In this document: piece after piece, positions 37,133 to 45,332 of the stretch
Numbering within the stretch: the stretch's first letter is position 1
Layout of the letters: each line of letters starts with the position of its first letter
DNA from: Streptosporangiaceae bacterium
Lineage (GTDB): Bacteria > Actinomycetota > Actinomycetes > Streptosporangiales > Streptosporangiaceae
Reading direction: 5' to 3'
Assembly: GCA_030041135.1 (NCBI GenBank)
Contig: JASHOL010000351.1
Span: 1 to 55,568 of the forward strand
Length of the DNA stretch: 55,568 bases
The notes under the pieces: generated by a model
The model's input: only the letters and a program-made list of their open reading frames with translations
Told to the model about the DNA's origin: nothing
The model's database searches: none
Position numbers and translations under genes: made by a program

Positions 37133-37314
37133 CGACATTCAGGACGTCCTCGACAGCAGCGACCCGGTGCGCTAGCCCGCCGGCTGAGCCTGGGATCGGG
37201 CGCAGCCAGGTCAGCGCGCCTCGGGTTCCCTGGGGCCGCTGAGGCGCCCAACCGGAAGGAACTGCGGACCGACAGCCGTTTCGTGCCGTACGGGAATCGC
37301 CTTACTGTTGCGCA

Positions 37315-37848
37315 GTGACGATTCAGATGATCATCCTCAATGGCGGCTCCAGCTCAGGGAAGTCCGGGATCGTTCGGTGCCTGCAGGCAGTGCTGCCCGA
37401 GCCGTGGCTCGCGTTCGGGTGTGACTCGTTTGTCGACGCCTTGCCTGCGAAGATGCAGGCATCGGACGAGGGGATCGTGGTCGCGGCGGATGGCAAGGTG
37501 AGCGTCGGCGCCGACTTCCACGCGCTCGAGGCGGCGTGGAGAGAGGGCGTCGCCGCGATGGCCCGCGCGGGCGCAAGGATCATCATCGATGATGTCTTCC
37601 TCGGCGGAGCGGCGTCCCAGCAGCGGTGGCTGAAGGCTCTCGGCAGACTGGCGGTGTTGTGGGTCGGCGTCAGGTGCGACAGTGCGGTCGCCGCGGGCCG
37701 CGAGGTTGCGCGAGGAGATCGCGCTCAGGGGATGGCCGCGTCGCAGGCGGAAGTAGTTCACCAGGGGGTCTTCTATGACCTGGAGGTGGACACGACGCAT
37801 GCGGAGGTGCTGGTTTGCGCGCAAACCATCGCCGCCCACGTCACCTGA
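37315..37848 (+). CDS. cpt: Chloramphenicol 3-O-phosphotransferase-like protein
   Basis: 177 residues, matching the Streptomyces enzyme in length and in nearly every block: [19 protein letters not shown] (P-loop), [37 protein letters not shown] (catalytic Asp region), VLWVGVRCD and [18 protein letters not shown]. The enzyme phosphorylates the primary hydroxyl of chloramphenicol with ATP and so inactivates it. No chloramphenicol biosynthesis genes are nearby, so it is a resistance-type gene or acts on a related compound. The start is a GTG. Confidence 0.9.
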   Translation: MTIQMIILNGGSSSGKSGIVRCLQAVLPEPWLAFGCDSFVDALPAKMQASDEGIVVAADGKVSVGADFHALEAAWREGVAAMARAGARIIIDDVFLGGAASQQRWLKALGRLAVLWVGVRCDSAVAAGREVARGDRAQGMAASQAEVVHQGVFYDLEVDTTHAEVLVCAQTIAAHVT

Positions 37849-37888
37849 TTGCCCAGCCAAACTGCCGCGATGGCGTAGCGCGGGGTGT

Positions 37889-39991
37889 TCACAGGGCGAG
37901 GCCCGGTTCGAGCTGTGCGATCGCCCGGTCGATGAGCGCGGCGATGTCGGCGTCGGGATCGTCGGTGATGGCGACAGAAACCGCCATCACGGCCCCGACG
38001 ATCGCTCCGGTGACGGTGCGGACGGCGAAGTCGTCCGGTCGGCGGCCGGCGCGCTCGGCCATGGCGCGGCCCAGCAGTCTCATGGCCTGGGAGACCTGGT
38101 CGAGCATCGCCGCGCGCAGCTTCGGAACGGTAAGAATCAGGGCGATCCGTTCTCGCTGCTCGGCGCGATCTAGGCCGGACATGCCCCCGAAGACGGCGGC
38201 GAATGCGGCACGCAGCGCCTGCACAGGGGGCAGGTCGGGTGGCTGTGCCAGGAATGCCTCGATCAGCTGCGGATCGTAGTCGTCCTCGAGCACGAGGTCC
38301 TCCTTGGCCGGGAAGTAGCGGAAGAACGTGGTCTCGGAGACGTCGGCGGCGTCGATGATCTGCTCGATCGTGGTGGCGTCATAGCCCTGCTCGCGGAACA
38401 GCCGCAGGGCGCAGGCCTGGATCGTGGCGCGGGTCCTGGCCTTCTTGCGGTCCCGCAGACCCGGCCTGGCCGGGCTGCTGCTTGAGTCGGTCACTGTCGT
38501 CCTCCGGGGCAAGAATGCCAGGGTCAGCAGGATGCCGACGACGGCAATGCCGGATGAGGCCAGGAGCGCGGCGTCCAAGCCGCCCGCGAAGGCGCTGCGG
38601 GCAACGCGGGCGAGGGCGGCTGACCCGAGCCTGGTGGCAGCGGCGACGCCGCCGTAGACGCTCTGCCGGGCAGCCGCGGCGGCAGCGGAGGGGACTCCGC
38701 GTAGATCGAGCCGGGCCTGGTAGGCGACGGCAAGGATGCTGCCCATGATGGCGGTGCCGAGGGGACCGGCGGTGTGCTGGAACGTCTGGACCACCGCGGA
38801 GCCGGTGCCGCTGCGCTCTGCCGGCAACCGGGAGAGCGCCGCGGCCGTGGCGGCGGTGAGTGTCAGGCCCGTTCCCGCGCCGAGCACGGCCATCCAGATC
38901 GCGATGAACGCCGTACTTGAGGCCGTGCCTGTCATCGTGCCGCAAATGGCACCCGCGGCAAGCAGGACAAACCCGAGCAGCACCGTCAGCCTGGGCCCGG
39001 CTGCCCTGGCGAGAGCGCTGGCGGGCAGCGCGCCGATGATCAGGCCTCCGACGAGAGGGAGCAGCCGGAACCCGGCGACCAGTGCGCTGGCTCCCTGGAC
39101 GGCCTGGAAGTACTGCGGCAGGAGAAACAGCACGCCGATCATGGCGAGCCCGGCTATCCCGCCAAGCACCGCTCCCCATTTGAACCAGGCCGAGCGGAAC
39201 AGCGTGGGGTCAACCAGCGGCTCGCCGCCCTGCTGGCCGAGCCGGCGTTCCCATACCCCGAACCCGGCCAGCGCGGCCAGCCCGACGGTCATCAGGCAGA
39301 GCGCGGCGGGATCGCCCCAGCCCTTCTGGCCGGCCTGGATCAGCCCGTAGATCAGGGCAACCAGCCCGGCAGTCGATGCGGCGATGCCGAGCGGGTCCAG
39401 CCCAGGTCGCCGCGCTGCTCGGGACTCGGGGATCAGCAGCAGCGCGGCGATCAGGCCCACGACGACGACGGGCACGTTGACCAGGAACACCCAGCCCCAC
39501 CACAGCCGCGATAGCATCCAGCCGCCGAGCAGTGGTCCGGCGGGCAGGCCTAGGAAGTTGGCGGCCTCGTAGATCCCGACCGCCTTGGGCCGGTCTGCCT
39601 CGCTGAACAAGACGCTGAGGGCGGACATGGCCATGACCGTGATCCCTGACGCGGCCACGCCCATGAACAGCCGAGCGAAGAGGAACAAGCCTGGCCCGCT
39701 CGACTCGGCGCACAGCGCGGAGCCCGCGCCGAAAACCGCAAGGCAGCCGACCAGCACCTTCTTGCGACCGAACCGGTCGCCGGCCAGCCCGGCCGGGAGC
39801 ACTGCGGCGGCGACCAGCATCAGGTAGCCGGACGAGAACCACTCCAGGTCAGACTCGGTGGCATGCAGGGCCCTGGCCAGGGTCGGCAGGGCTACCGACA
39901 GCACCGTGGCGTCCAGGGTCCCGGCCAGAACGCCAAGGCAGACCGCGCCCAGCGCCCACCACCGGCGTGGCCCAGCCGCGACCTGCTTCAT
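37889..39991 (-). CDS. MFS efflux transporter fused in frame to a TetR regulator
   Basis: 700 residues. Residues 1 to about 490 are a DHA2-type pump (LDATVLSVALPTLARAL; GLAGDRFGRKKVLVG; about 14 helices). Without a stop, a TetR regulator follows: RKKARTRATIQACALRLFREQGYDATTIEQIIDAADVSETTFFRYF, then a full ligand domain to residue 700. At the junction GGAGG (38505-38501) precedes an in-frame GTG (38494), so a free 201-residue TetR could also be made. An overlapping GTGA there suggests that the ancestor was two genes with a 4-bp overlap. Two palindromes lie before the gene. Confidence 0.88.
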   Translation of the reverse strand: MKQVAAGPRRWWALGAVCLGVLAGTLDATVLSVALPTLARALHATESDLEWFSSGYLMLVAAAVLPAGLAGDRFGRKKVLVGCLAVFGAGSALCAESSGPGLFLFARLFMGVAASGITVMAMSALSVLFSEADRPKAVGIYEAANFLGLPAGPLLGGWMLSRLWWGWVFLVNVPVVVVGLIAALLLIPESRAARRPGLDPLGIAASTAGLVALIYGLIQAGQKGWGDPAALCLMTVGLAALAGFGVWERRLGQQGGEPLVDPTLFRSAWFKWGAVLGGIAGLAMIGVLFLLPQYFQAVQGASALVAGFRLLPLVGGLIIGALPASALARAAGPRLTVLLGFVLLAAGAICGTMTGTASSTAFIAIWMAVLGAGTGLTLTAATAAALSRLPAERSGTGSAVVQTFQHTAGPLGTAIMGSILAVAYQARLDLRGVPSAAAAAARQSVYGGVAAATRLGSAALARVARSAFAGGLDAALLASSGIAVVGILLTLAFLPRRTTVTDSSSSPARPGLRDRKKARTRATIQACALRLFREQGYDATTIEQIIDAADVSETTFFRYFPAKEDLVLEDDYDPQLIEAFLAQPPDLPPVQALRAAFAAVFGGMSGLDRAEQRERIALILTVPKLRAAMLDQVSQAMRLLGRAMAERAGRRPDDFAVRTVTGAIVGAVMAVSVAITDDPDADIAALIDRAIAQLEPGLAL
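38492..38505 (-). promoter_or_regulatory. Internal ribosome binding site and GTG start for the TetR part
   Basis: On the minus strand GGAGG at 38505-38501 lies 6 nt before GTG at 38494-38492, in frame with the TetR domain. Translation from here gives a 201-residue protein, the usual TetR length. The same GTG is part of GTGA, so a one-base shift would end the pump here. Confidence 0.6.
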
Positions 39992-40038
39992 GGTAGTTAC
40001 CTCCAGATAGAGGCTACCACCATCTAGGGGTAACTACC
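39992..40038. promoter_or_regulatory. Pair of TetR-type operators before the MFS-TetR gene
   Basis: GGTAGTTACC (39992-40001) and GGTAACTACC (40029-40038) are exact complements 37 bp apart, and each is itself palindromic (GGTA-N2-TACC). The first abuts the start codon, and the GGAGG ribosome binding site lies just inside. This fits autoregulation by the TetR domain. Confidence 0.7.
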
Positions 40039-40076
40039 GCGAATTTAGCCGGGACGGCCCGAGTGGCTTCGCCGAC

Positions 40077-40302
40077 TCAGTCCCCGTTCGGCCCAATCGG
40101 CACGTCGCGCTCGACGACGTTCGAGGTCACCGCGGAGACGCCACGACCGAGTCCCGGATGTGCGCCTCGTCCTGGCACACGACCCGGAACCGGTAAAGCG
40201 TCTGCACCTCGCTGTCCTCAGGCGGCAGCCGGTCGCGGCGGTGTTGACGCCCTGAACGTTCACCCCGTCGCGCAGGATCACGCCAGCGCCAAGGAACCCG
40301 AT
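40077..40302 (-). pseudogene. MgtC/SapB family remnant
   Basis: Minus-strand pieces in three frames read IGFLGAGVILRDGVNVQGVNTAAT, then RLPPEDSEVQTLYRFRVV and CQDEAHIRDSVV, then SAVTSNVVERDVPIGPNGD and stop at 40077. The first is the diagnostic MgtC membrane motif; the others fit its C-terminal cytoplasmic domain. The front half and the middle are missing, so the gene is dead. MgtC proteins act in Mg2+ limitation and virulence in other bacteria. Confidence 0.75.
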
Positions 40303-40336
40303 CGCGGGGACCCCGTCGGGCGGGGTCCCCGCGATC
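40300..40336 (-). terminator. Strong terminator hairpin after the second DHA2 pump
   Basis: A perfect 16-bp stem (gatcgcggggaccccg and its complement) with a 5-nt loop lies 10 nt past the stop codon at 40346. It touches the first intact codon of the MgtC remnant, so it may have arisen when that gene was broken. Confidence 0.85.
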
Positions 40337-40345
40337 CGCGGACGC

Positions 40346-41914
40346 TCAGGCCTTGGCCGCGACGACTTCCGGCTCGGCGCTGTCGCCCGCCGGAGCGGGG
40401 CGCTGCGCAATGCCCAGCCGCCCGGGGAGCAGGAGCGCTACCAGAGCCCCGGCGACGAGTACCGCGGCACCGACTCCGAAGGCCCGGTCATACCCGGTTG
40501 TCAGGGCGGCGGCAACGACGTGCGGGGCGGCCGACCGGGCGTGGACTGAGCCGGCGACGGTCGCCGTGACCGCCAGCCCGATCGCGCCGCCTACCTGGCG
40601 GGTGGTGTTGACCAGGCCCGATGCTAGGCCCGCCTGCTGCGGCGGCATACCGGCGGTCGCACCCATCGTCATCGGAACGAACGACAAGCCGAACCCGGCG
40701 CCGACCAGCAGGCCCGGCAGGAACACGCCTGACCAGTAGCCGTCACCCGGTGTCAGTTGTGTCATCCAGGCCAGTCCCGTCGCTGCCAGCAGCAGCCCGA
40801 CGGTGAGCTGCCGACGCGCCCCGATCCTGGCCACTATCCGGGCGGCAGGCAGTGCGGCGAAGAGGATCGCCAGGCCGACCGGCAGGAACGCCAGTCCGGC
40901 TTGCAGCGGCGAGTAGCCGTTGACCTGCTGCAGGTACAGCGACAAGAAGAAGAACACGCTGAAGATCGATGCCCCGATGGCGAACGACACCCCGTTAGCC
41001 GCGGTGAGCGACCGCCGGCGGAACACTCCGAGCGGCACCAGCGGGTGCTCGGCCAGCCGCGCCTCGATCAGCACGAACGCCGCCAGCAAGGCGATGCCGA
41101 ACACAAGGATCAAGATCGTGTGTGCTGACCCCCATGGGTGCGACCCGGTGCCCACGATCCCATAGACGATCAGGGCCATCCCCGTGGTCACCGTGACTGC
41201 GCCGGGAATGTCGAGACGCCGGGCGGCGTCGCCGACGCGGGAGTCCGGGAGCGTACGCGCCGCCCCGGCGATCAGCGCAAGACCGATCGGCACGTTGACG
41301 AACAACACCCATCGCCAGTCGAGCAGGTCGGTGAGAATGCCCCCGGCGAGCACGCCGATCGCCGCACCGCTAGCGGCCGTCGCCGACCAGGCCCCGAGCG
41401 CCCGGCGCCGCGCGGCCGGAGCGGTGAAGGTGGTCGTGAGCAGGCTCAGCGTCGCCGGGGCCAGCACCGCCCCGGCAGCGCCCTGGAGGGCCCTGGCGGT
41501 GATCAGCCACGCACCGCTCTGCGCCAGCCCGCCGAGCAGGCTGAAGGCGGTGAACGAGCCAAGCCCGAGCAGGAACACGCGTCGCCGGCCGAACATGTCG
41601 GCGGCCCGGCCGCCCAGCATCAGCAGGCCGGCGAAGCTCAGCGTATAGGCGTTGATGACCCACTGCTGGCCGCCCTGCGACAGGTGCAGGCCGATCTTCA
41701 TCTGCGGGAGGGCCACGTTGACGATCGAGATGTCCAGAACCACCATGAACTGAGCCAGGCAGCACACGGCCAGCGTGGCCCAGCCTGGCACTGCCCGGCC
41801 TTCCCTCAGGACCTGACCGTCACCGGCCGACCGGGCACCGCCAGCCGCCCGCCAGGGCGGGGGCACCTGCGATCGCCGGAGGCCCATCGTTCCCCCAGGG
41901 TTAAGCAGCGTCAT
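40346..41914 (-). CDS. DHA2 family MFS drug efflux transporter
   Basis: 522 residues, about 14 helices. The helix 1 signature is FMVVLDISIVNVALPQMKIGL, the loop 2-3 motif GGRAADMFGRRRVFLLG, and motif C lies near GAAIGVLAGGILTDLL. It exports drugs or metabolites with the proton gradient. A Pro/Ala/Gly-rich cytoplasmic tail precedes helix 1. GAGGAGG 6 nt before ATG 41914 decides the start over 41929. It is divergent from an ECF sigma factor gene 185 bp away, which may control it. Confidence 0.93.
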   Translation of the reverse strand: MTLLNPGGTMGLRRSQVPPPWRAAGGARSAGDGQVLREGRAVPGWATLAVCCLAQFMVVLDISIVNVALPQMKIGLHLSQGGQQWVINAYTLSFAGLLMLGGRAADMFGRRRVFLLGLGSFTAFSLLGGLAQSGAWLITARALQGAAGAVLAPATLSLLTTTFTAPAARRRALGAWSATAASGAAIGVLAGGILTDLLDWRWVLFVNVPIGLALIAGAARTLPDSRVGDAARRLDIPGAVTVTTGMALIVYGIVGTGSHPWGSAHTILILVFGIALLAAFVLIEARLAEHPLVPLGVFRRRSLTAANGVSFAIGASIFSVFFFLSLYLQQVNGYSPLQAGLAFLPVGLAILFAALPAARIVARIGARRQLTVGLLLAATGLAWMTQLTPGDGYWSGVFLPGLLVGAGFGLSFVPMTMGATAGMPPQQAGLASGLVNTTRQVGGAIGLAVTATVAGSVHARSAAPHVVAAALTTGYDRAFGVGAAVLVAGALVALLLPGRLGIAQRPAPAGDSAEPEVVAAKA

Positions 41915-42099
41915 CTCACGCCTCCTCATCCGGGTGCGAATCGTTACAACCGTTCAGACACCGGAGCGTCCGCGTATTGAGCGATGAGTTTGCGGCGCGG
42001 ATGGTGTTGCGGCCCGCCGGCTGGATTCGCCGATGAATCGAGAACGCGAGCGGTGTTGTAACTTCCAAGAGGCCGATCTGGGAAAGGACGACCGCACCG

Positions 42100-43089
42100 A
42101 TGGACGAGACGGTTCTCGAGCGTGCACGCGCCGGTGATGGGCACGCCTTCCAGGAACTGGTCGAGCCGCTACGGCGCGAGATCCTCATGCACTGCTACCG
42201 GATCCTCGGGTCACTCCACGACGCCGAGGACATACTCCAGGAGACTTTGTTGTCTGCATGGCGAGCGCTGGACCGGTTCGACGGCCGTGCGCTGAGGGCG
42301 TGGCTGTACCGCATCGCTACCAACCACTGCCTTAACTACCTCAGAGACGGGTCGCGGCGTCCTCAGCCGGCCCTGCTCTCCCGGCCGGCATCCCTGACAG
42401 AATGCCTGGTCAGGTCGGACGAGCCGTGGTGGCTCGAGCCCTACCCTGACTCCTTGCTTGATAACGCGGCCTCCGGCCCCGAGGCCAGGTACGACACCCG
42501 CGAGTCCATCGCGCTATCGTTCGTCGCCGGTCTGCAGCGCCTGCCCGTCCAGCAGCGGGCCGCGCTGGTTCTGCGCGACGTGCTCGGCTTCTCAGCGGCC
42601 GAGGCCGCCGATCTCCTCGACACGACGCCAGCCTCGGTCAACAGCGCCCTGGCCCGGGCAAGAACCGGATTCCGGCCCGAGCGGGATCCCGAGCAGGTGC
42701 CGCTACCGCGGTCCGCGGCCGAGGCGCGAGTGGTCGAACGTTTCGTTGACGCCTTCGAGCGCGGTGACCTGGGCGGGGTGCTTGCCGTGCTGACCGAGGA
42801 TGCCAGGCTCACCATGCCGCCAGAGCCGCTGGAGTGCAACGGATCCCGCGCGATCGCCGACTTCATGGAGCGAGTGGGCTTCTGGGGTCCCGGGATCAAG
42901 CTGGTGCCGATCCGGGCCAATAACCAGCCTGCGTTCGGCTTCTACCGCCCCGACCCCAACTCGTCGGTCTGGCGAGCCAGGGGCCTCATCGTGCTGAGCC
43001 TGCGCAACGACCAAGTGTCGAGCGTTACGCGCTTCGACCCGGCGTGCTTTGACCGATTCGGACTACCGCGCACGCTGCCGCAGGACTGA
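42100..43089 (+). CDS. SigG/SigX5-type ECF sigma factor with SnoaL-like C-terminal domain
   Basis: 329 residues. Region 2 is FQELVEPLRREILMHCYRILGSLHDAEDILQETLLSAWRAL (about 16-56), and region 4 is LQRLPVQQRAALVLRDVLGFSAAEAADLLDTTPASVNSAL (about 144-184). A SnoaL/NTF2-like domain fills about 205-320, replacing an anti-sigma factor as the sensing part in this group. The lack of an adjacent anti-sigma gene agrees. Targets may include the divergent efflux pump; this is inferred from position. Confidence 0.92.
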   Translation: MDETVLERARAGDGHAFQELVEPLRREILMHCYRILGSLHDAEDILQETLLSAWRALDRFDGRALRAWLYRIATNHCLNYLRDGSRRPQPALLSRPASLTECLVRSDEPWWLEPYPDSLLDNAASGPEARYDTRESIALSFVAGLQRLPVQQRAALVLRDVLGFSAAEAADLLDTTPASVNSALARARTGFRPERDPEQVPLPRSAAEARVVERFVDAFERGDLGGVLAVLTEDARLTMPPEPLECNGSRAIADFMERVGFWGPGIKLVPIRANNQPAFGFYRPDPNSSVWRARGLIVLSLRNDQVSSVTRFDPACFDRFGLPRTLPQD

Positions 43090-43143
43090 CGACGATGCTC
43101 ACACTGCGGCGCAGGCGGCGGCGAGCCCGGGGATGGCTGGCCG

Positions 43144-43232
43144 CTCAGTCAGGCTGGCCGCTCAGTCAGGCTGGCACTCAGTCAGGCTGGCACTCAGGAA
43201 GACTGGCACTCAGGAAGACTGGCGCTCAGGAA
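43144..43232. repeat. 16-17-bp tandem repeats overlapping a stop codon
   Basis: Units start CTCAGTCAGGCTGGC (43144, 43161, 43177) and then CTCAGGAAGACTGGC (43193, 43209), with a partial sixth. The array lies between convergent genes, and the stop codon and last residues of the minus-strand NIPSNAP gene at 43210 are made of repeat sequence. Confidence 0.9.
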
Positions 43233-43530
43233 GCAGCGGGCGCATAAAGGTCCGCTCGTAGCGGAGGATGCAGCCGCTGTCGTCCCTGATCCGGTCGGCC
43301 GCGACGAAGTCGGGGTCTATCCCGAACCGGGCGCGGTACTGCTCATACGCGGCCAGGCTGGGAAAGCTAAATAGGGCGAGCGCCTTATCGCTGGCGCCTT
43401 CGGAAGGCAGGAAGTAGCCGTGATGGGTGCCGCCGTGCCGGTCCACAAGTTCCATCCAGCGCCTGGCGAAGCGCTCGAAGGCGTCGATCTTGGCCGGGTC
43501 GATCACGTACTCGACGACGCAGGTGATCAC
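43210..43530 (-). CDS. NIPSNAP family protein
   Basis: 106 residues. The NIPSNAP ferredoxin-like pattern is clear: ITCVVEYVIDPAKIDAFERFARRWMELVDRHGGTHHGYFLP, then LALFSFPSLAAYEQYRARFGIDPDF, and RYERTFMRPLLP. Small bacterial members may be monooxygenase-like or simply ligand binding; function is not known. The GTG at 43530 gives the usual N-terminus VITCVVEYV; a start at 43575 would add 15 residues. The last residues ERQSS are encoded by a tandem repeat. Confidence 0.83.
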   Translation of the reverse strand: MITCVVEYVIDPAKIDAFERFARRWMELVDRHGGTHHGYFLPSEGASDKALALFSFPSLAAYEQYRARFGIDPDFVAADRIRDDSGCILRYERTFMRPLLPERQSS

Positions 43531-43623
43531 AGGGTGCAACGGTAACAGCCCTCGTACGCGGTTTGGCTGAGCCATCTCCGCTGGCGCCGGCCGCGTGCGA
43601 GCCAAGCCCGGCAAGGCGGCAGC

Positions 43624-43670
43624 GTCCGCTTGCCGCCGTCCGCTTGCCGCCGTCCGCTTGCCGCCGTCCG
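43624..43670. repeat. 14-bp tandem repeat
   Basis: Three perfect copies of gtccgcttgccgcc (43624-43637, 43638-43651, 43652-43665) and a partial fourth lie between the NIPSNAP and lipoprotein genes. Confidence 0.92.
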
Positions 43671-43735
43671 CGGGCCCGTTTGCTTCCGGCGCGGACGGCC
43701 GCCCCCAAAGACGGCAGCACGGCCGCGGCCAAGCG

Positions 43736-44767
43736 TCAGCCGCAGCCGATGATTTGCTCCGCCTGGGCCGGCGTCACCTTGGAACAGTTCGGGAGCGCGG
43801 GCAGGGCTTCCGAATTCAGCATGTCGAAGACCGTCTCCACGTTGGACGGGTCGGCCTGCCACTCGACCACGTGCTCGTTGCCACCGACGCTGGTCACGGT
43901 GACATGCGGCAGGACCGCCGAAAAGCGCTCGTCCAACTGGGGCGACAGGCCAGTAGACAGCGCCTTCCGCACGTTTGCCTCGTACGTGTCCGCCAAGGCC
44001 TGACTCGGCCAGCTCACGCAGACGACTGCGTGGGGCCTGGCAGTGGCGCTGGCCGGCTGCCTGATGCCGACGGCGACTTCGGTCGGATCGGCCGTTATGA
44101 AGGCGCTCGAGCCGCTGAACATCGTGGCTGCCACCACGTTGCCCAGGCATCCAGCGAGCGCGCTAATGTCGGGGTCGTCGGCAAGCGTGGTTCCGGACGG
44201 CGAGCCGATCTGGCTGAGGTTCGCGCTCGACCCGCCGCCGACCAGCACATCCGAGTTCTCTGGCTCCACCTTCACCATGGTTAGCGCGTATTCCGCGCCG
44301 TCTCCTCTGGCGGTGCCCAATGACGGAGCGGCGAGCGTGCCGTCAGCGTCCTTCTTCCAGCCAAGCTTGATCATGCGCCCGGTCACGAGCGAAGCGTCCT
44401 GCCCGCCCGCAATCAGCGTCACGGTGTCGGGCGGGTTCCGCCCGGCGCTGATGGCATAGTTCTCGGCGAACAGGTTGATGCCGGTATCGGCCGGCAGCGT
44501 GCTCATGAGGCCTGCGAGGCTGAAGGCGCCCATCCCGCGCAACTGACCGTAGCCTATCGATTCCGCGCTGACGCTGCTCCCCGCGAGGCTGACAAGCTCC
44601 GAGGTGTCGTCGTAATAAATAGTGGCCCGGTTGCTGGCCGTGTCCGACACCCGCGCCAAGGCCGTCTCGAGTCCGGAACTTCCCGATCCGCCGCTTGAGC
44701 AGCCAGCAGCGACCACGACGAGAACGGCAGCTAAAACTGGCCGTACAAATCTTGATATAGAGGTCAC
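43736..44767 (-). CDS. Lipoprotein of unknown function
   Basis: 343 residues. The N-terminus MTSISRFVRPVLAAVLVVVAAGCSSGGSG is a clear lipoprotein signal with lipobox VAAGC (lipidated Cys at residue 23). The mature part is soluble, with Cys pairs (CLGN, VVCVSW, NCSK, IIGCG), and no catalytic motif. It should be anchored at the outer face of the cytoplasmic membrane. The start is a GTG at 44767. Neighbours give no hint; confidence in function is low although the gene is certain. Confidence 0.85.
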   Translation of the reverse strand: MTSISRFVRPVLAAVLVVVAAGCSSGGSGSSGLETALARVSDTASNRATIYYDDTSELVSLAGSSVSAESIGYGQLRGMGAFSLAGLMSTLPADTGINLFAENYAISAGRNPPDTVTLIAGGQDASLVTGRMIKLGWKKDADGTLAAPSLGTARGDGAEYALTMVKVEPENSDVLVGGGSSANLSQIGSPSGTTLADDPDISALAGCLGNVVAATMFSGSSAFITADPTEVAVGIRQPASATARPHAVVCVSWPSQALADTYEANVRKALSTGLSPQLDERFSAVLPHVTVTSVGGNEHVVEWQADPSNVETVFDMLNSEALPALPNCSKVTPAQAEQIIGCG

Positions 44768-45013
44768 AAGTTAATTGTAATGATCCAATAGATGATTTCG
44801 GCCAACCGTCAGGTCACGTCCTCATGGCCGAGCCCAGCCGCATCCTCCGGAACGACTCAGCGCAGCCACCTCGGCCGCCCTAGAGACCCCACGATCGAGC
44901 CCGAACAGCTAGCCGCCATGCACCTGACATCTCGCGGCAGCGATAACCCCGCCATTCTGCCCAAGTCGGACAGCGGCACGTTGTTCATGGCATCTTGAAT
45001 CCGCATCGCACCG

Positions 45014-45084
45014 ACATTTCACCGACTCGGTCCCCGGAGATCTCGACATATAGGTACAAAGTCGGGACCGAGTCGGTGAAATGT
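45014..45084. repeat. 21-bp perfect inverted repeat with 29-bp centre
   Basis: Arms at 45014-45034 and 45064-45084 are exact complements (left arm begins acatttcaccgactcgg). The centre contains GAGATCTC. The element lies between divergent genes, so a simple terminator role is unlikely. No flanking direct repeat typical of a MITE is seen. Confidence 0.85.
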
Positions 45085-45168
45085 GAGGACCGAGGCTGGT
45101 GATAGGCGACCTAAATCCGTTATATCAGGACAGTCGCGGCCCAGCCTAGGTCACCCGGTAGCGGTAAG

Positions 45169-45243
45169 CCGCGTGCGAGGCCGCCGGGGCGTGGAAGGCC
45201 GTATGCGACGCCACCGGGGCGTGGAAGGCCGTGTGCGCTGCGG
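45169..45243. repeat. 30-bp tandem repeat
   Basis: Two 30-bp units at 45169-45198 and 45199-45228 share ccggggcgtggaagg at their right ends, and a partial third follows. Confidence 0.85.
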
Positions 45244-45332
45244 TCGGCCGGGCAGGCTGCATAAAGAAGCCTAGTACCGGCGAGGCCGCCTTCTGGACTG
45301 AAATGACCGGCTTATCCGGAATGGGGGCAACA

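Larger units (their letters stand above)
44768..45332. other. 565-bp divergent intergenic region
   Basis: No convincing gene is visible. It contains the promoter of the lipoprotein gene, a long perfect inverted repeat at 45014-45084, and a 30-bp tandem repeat at 45169-45243. A minus-strand reading of the tandem repeat gives HTAFHAPVAS units, but without a supported start. Confidence 0.5.
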
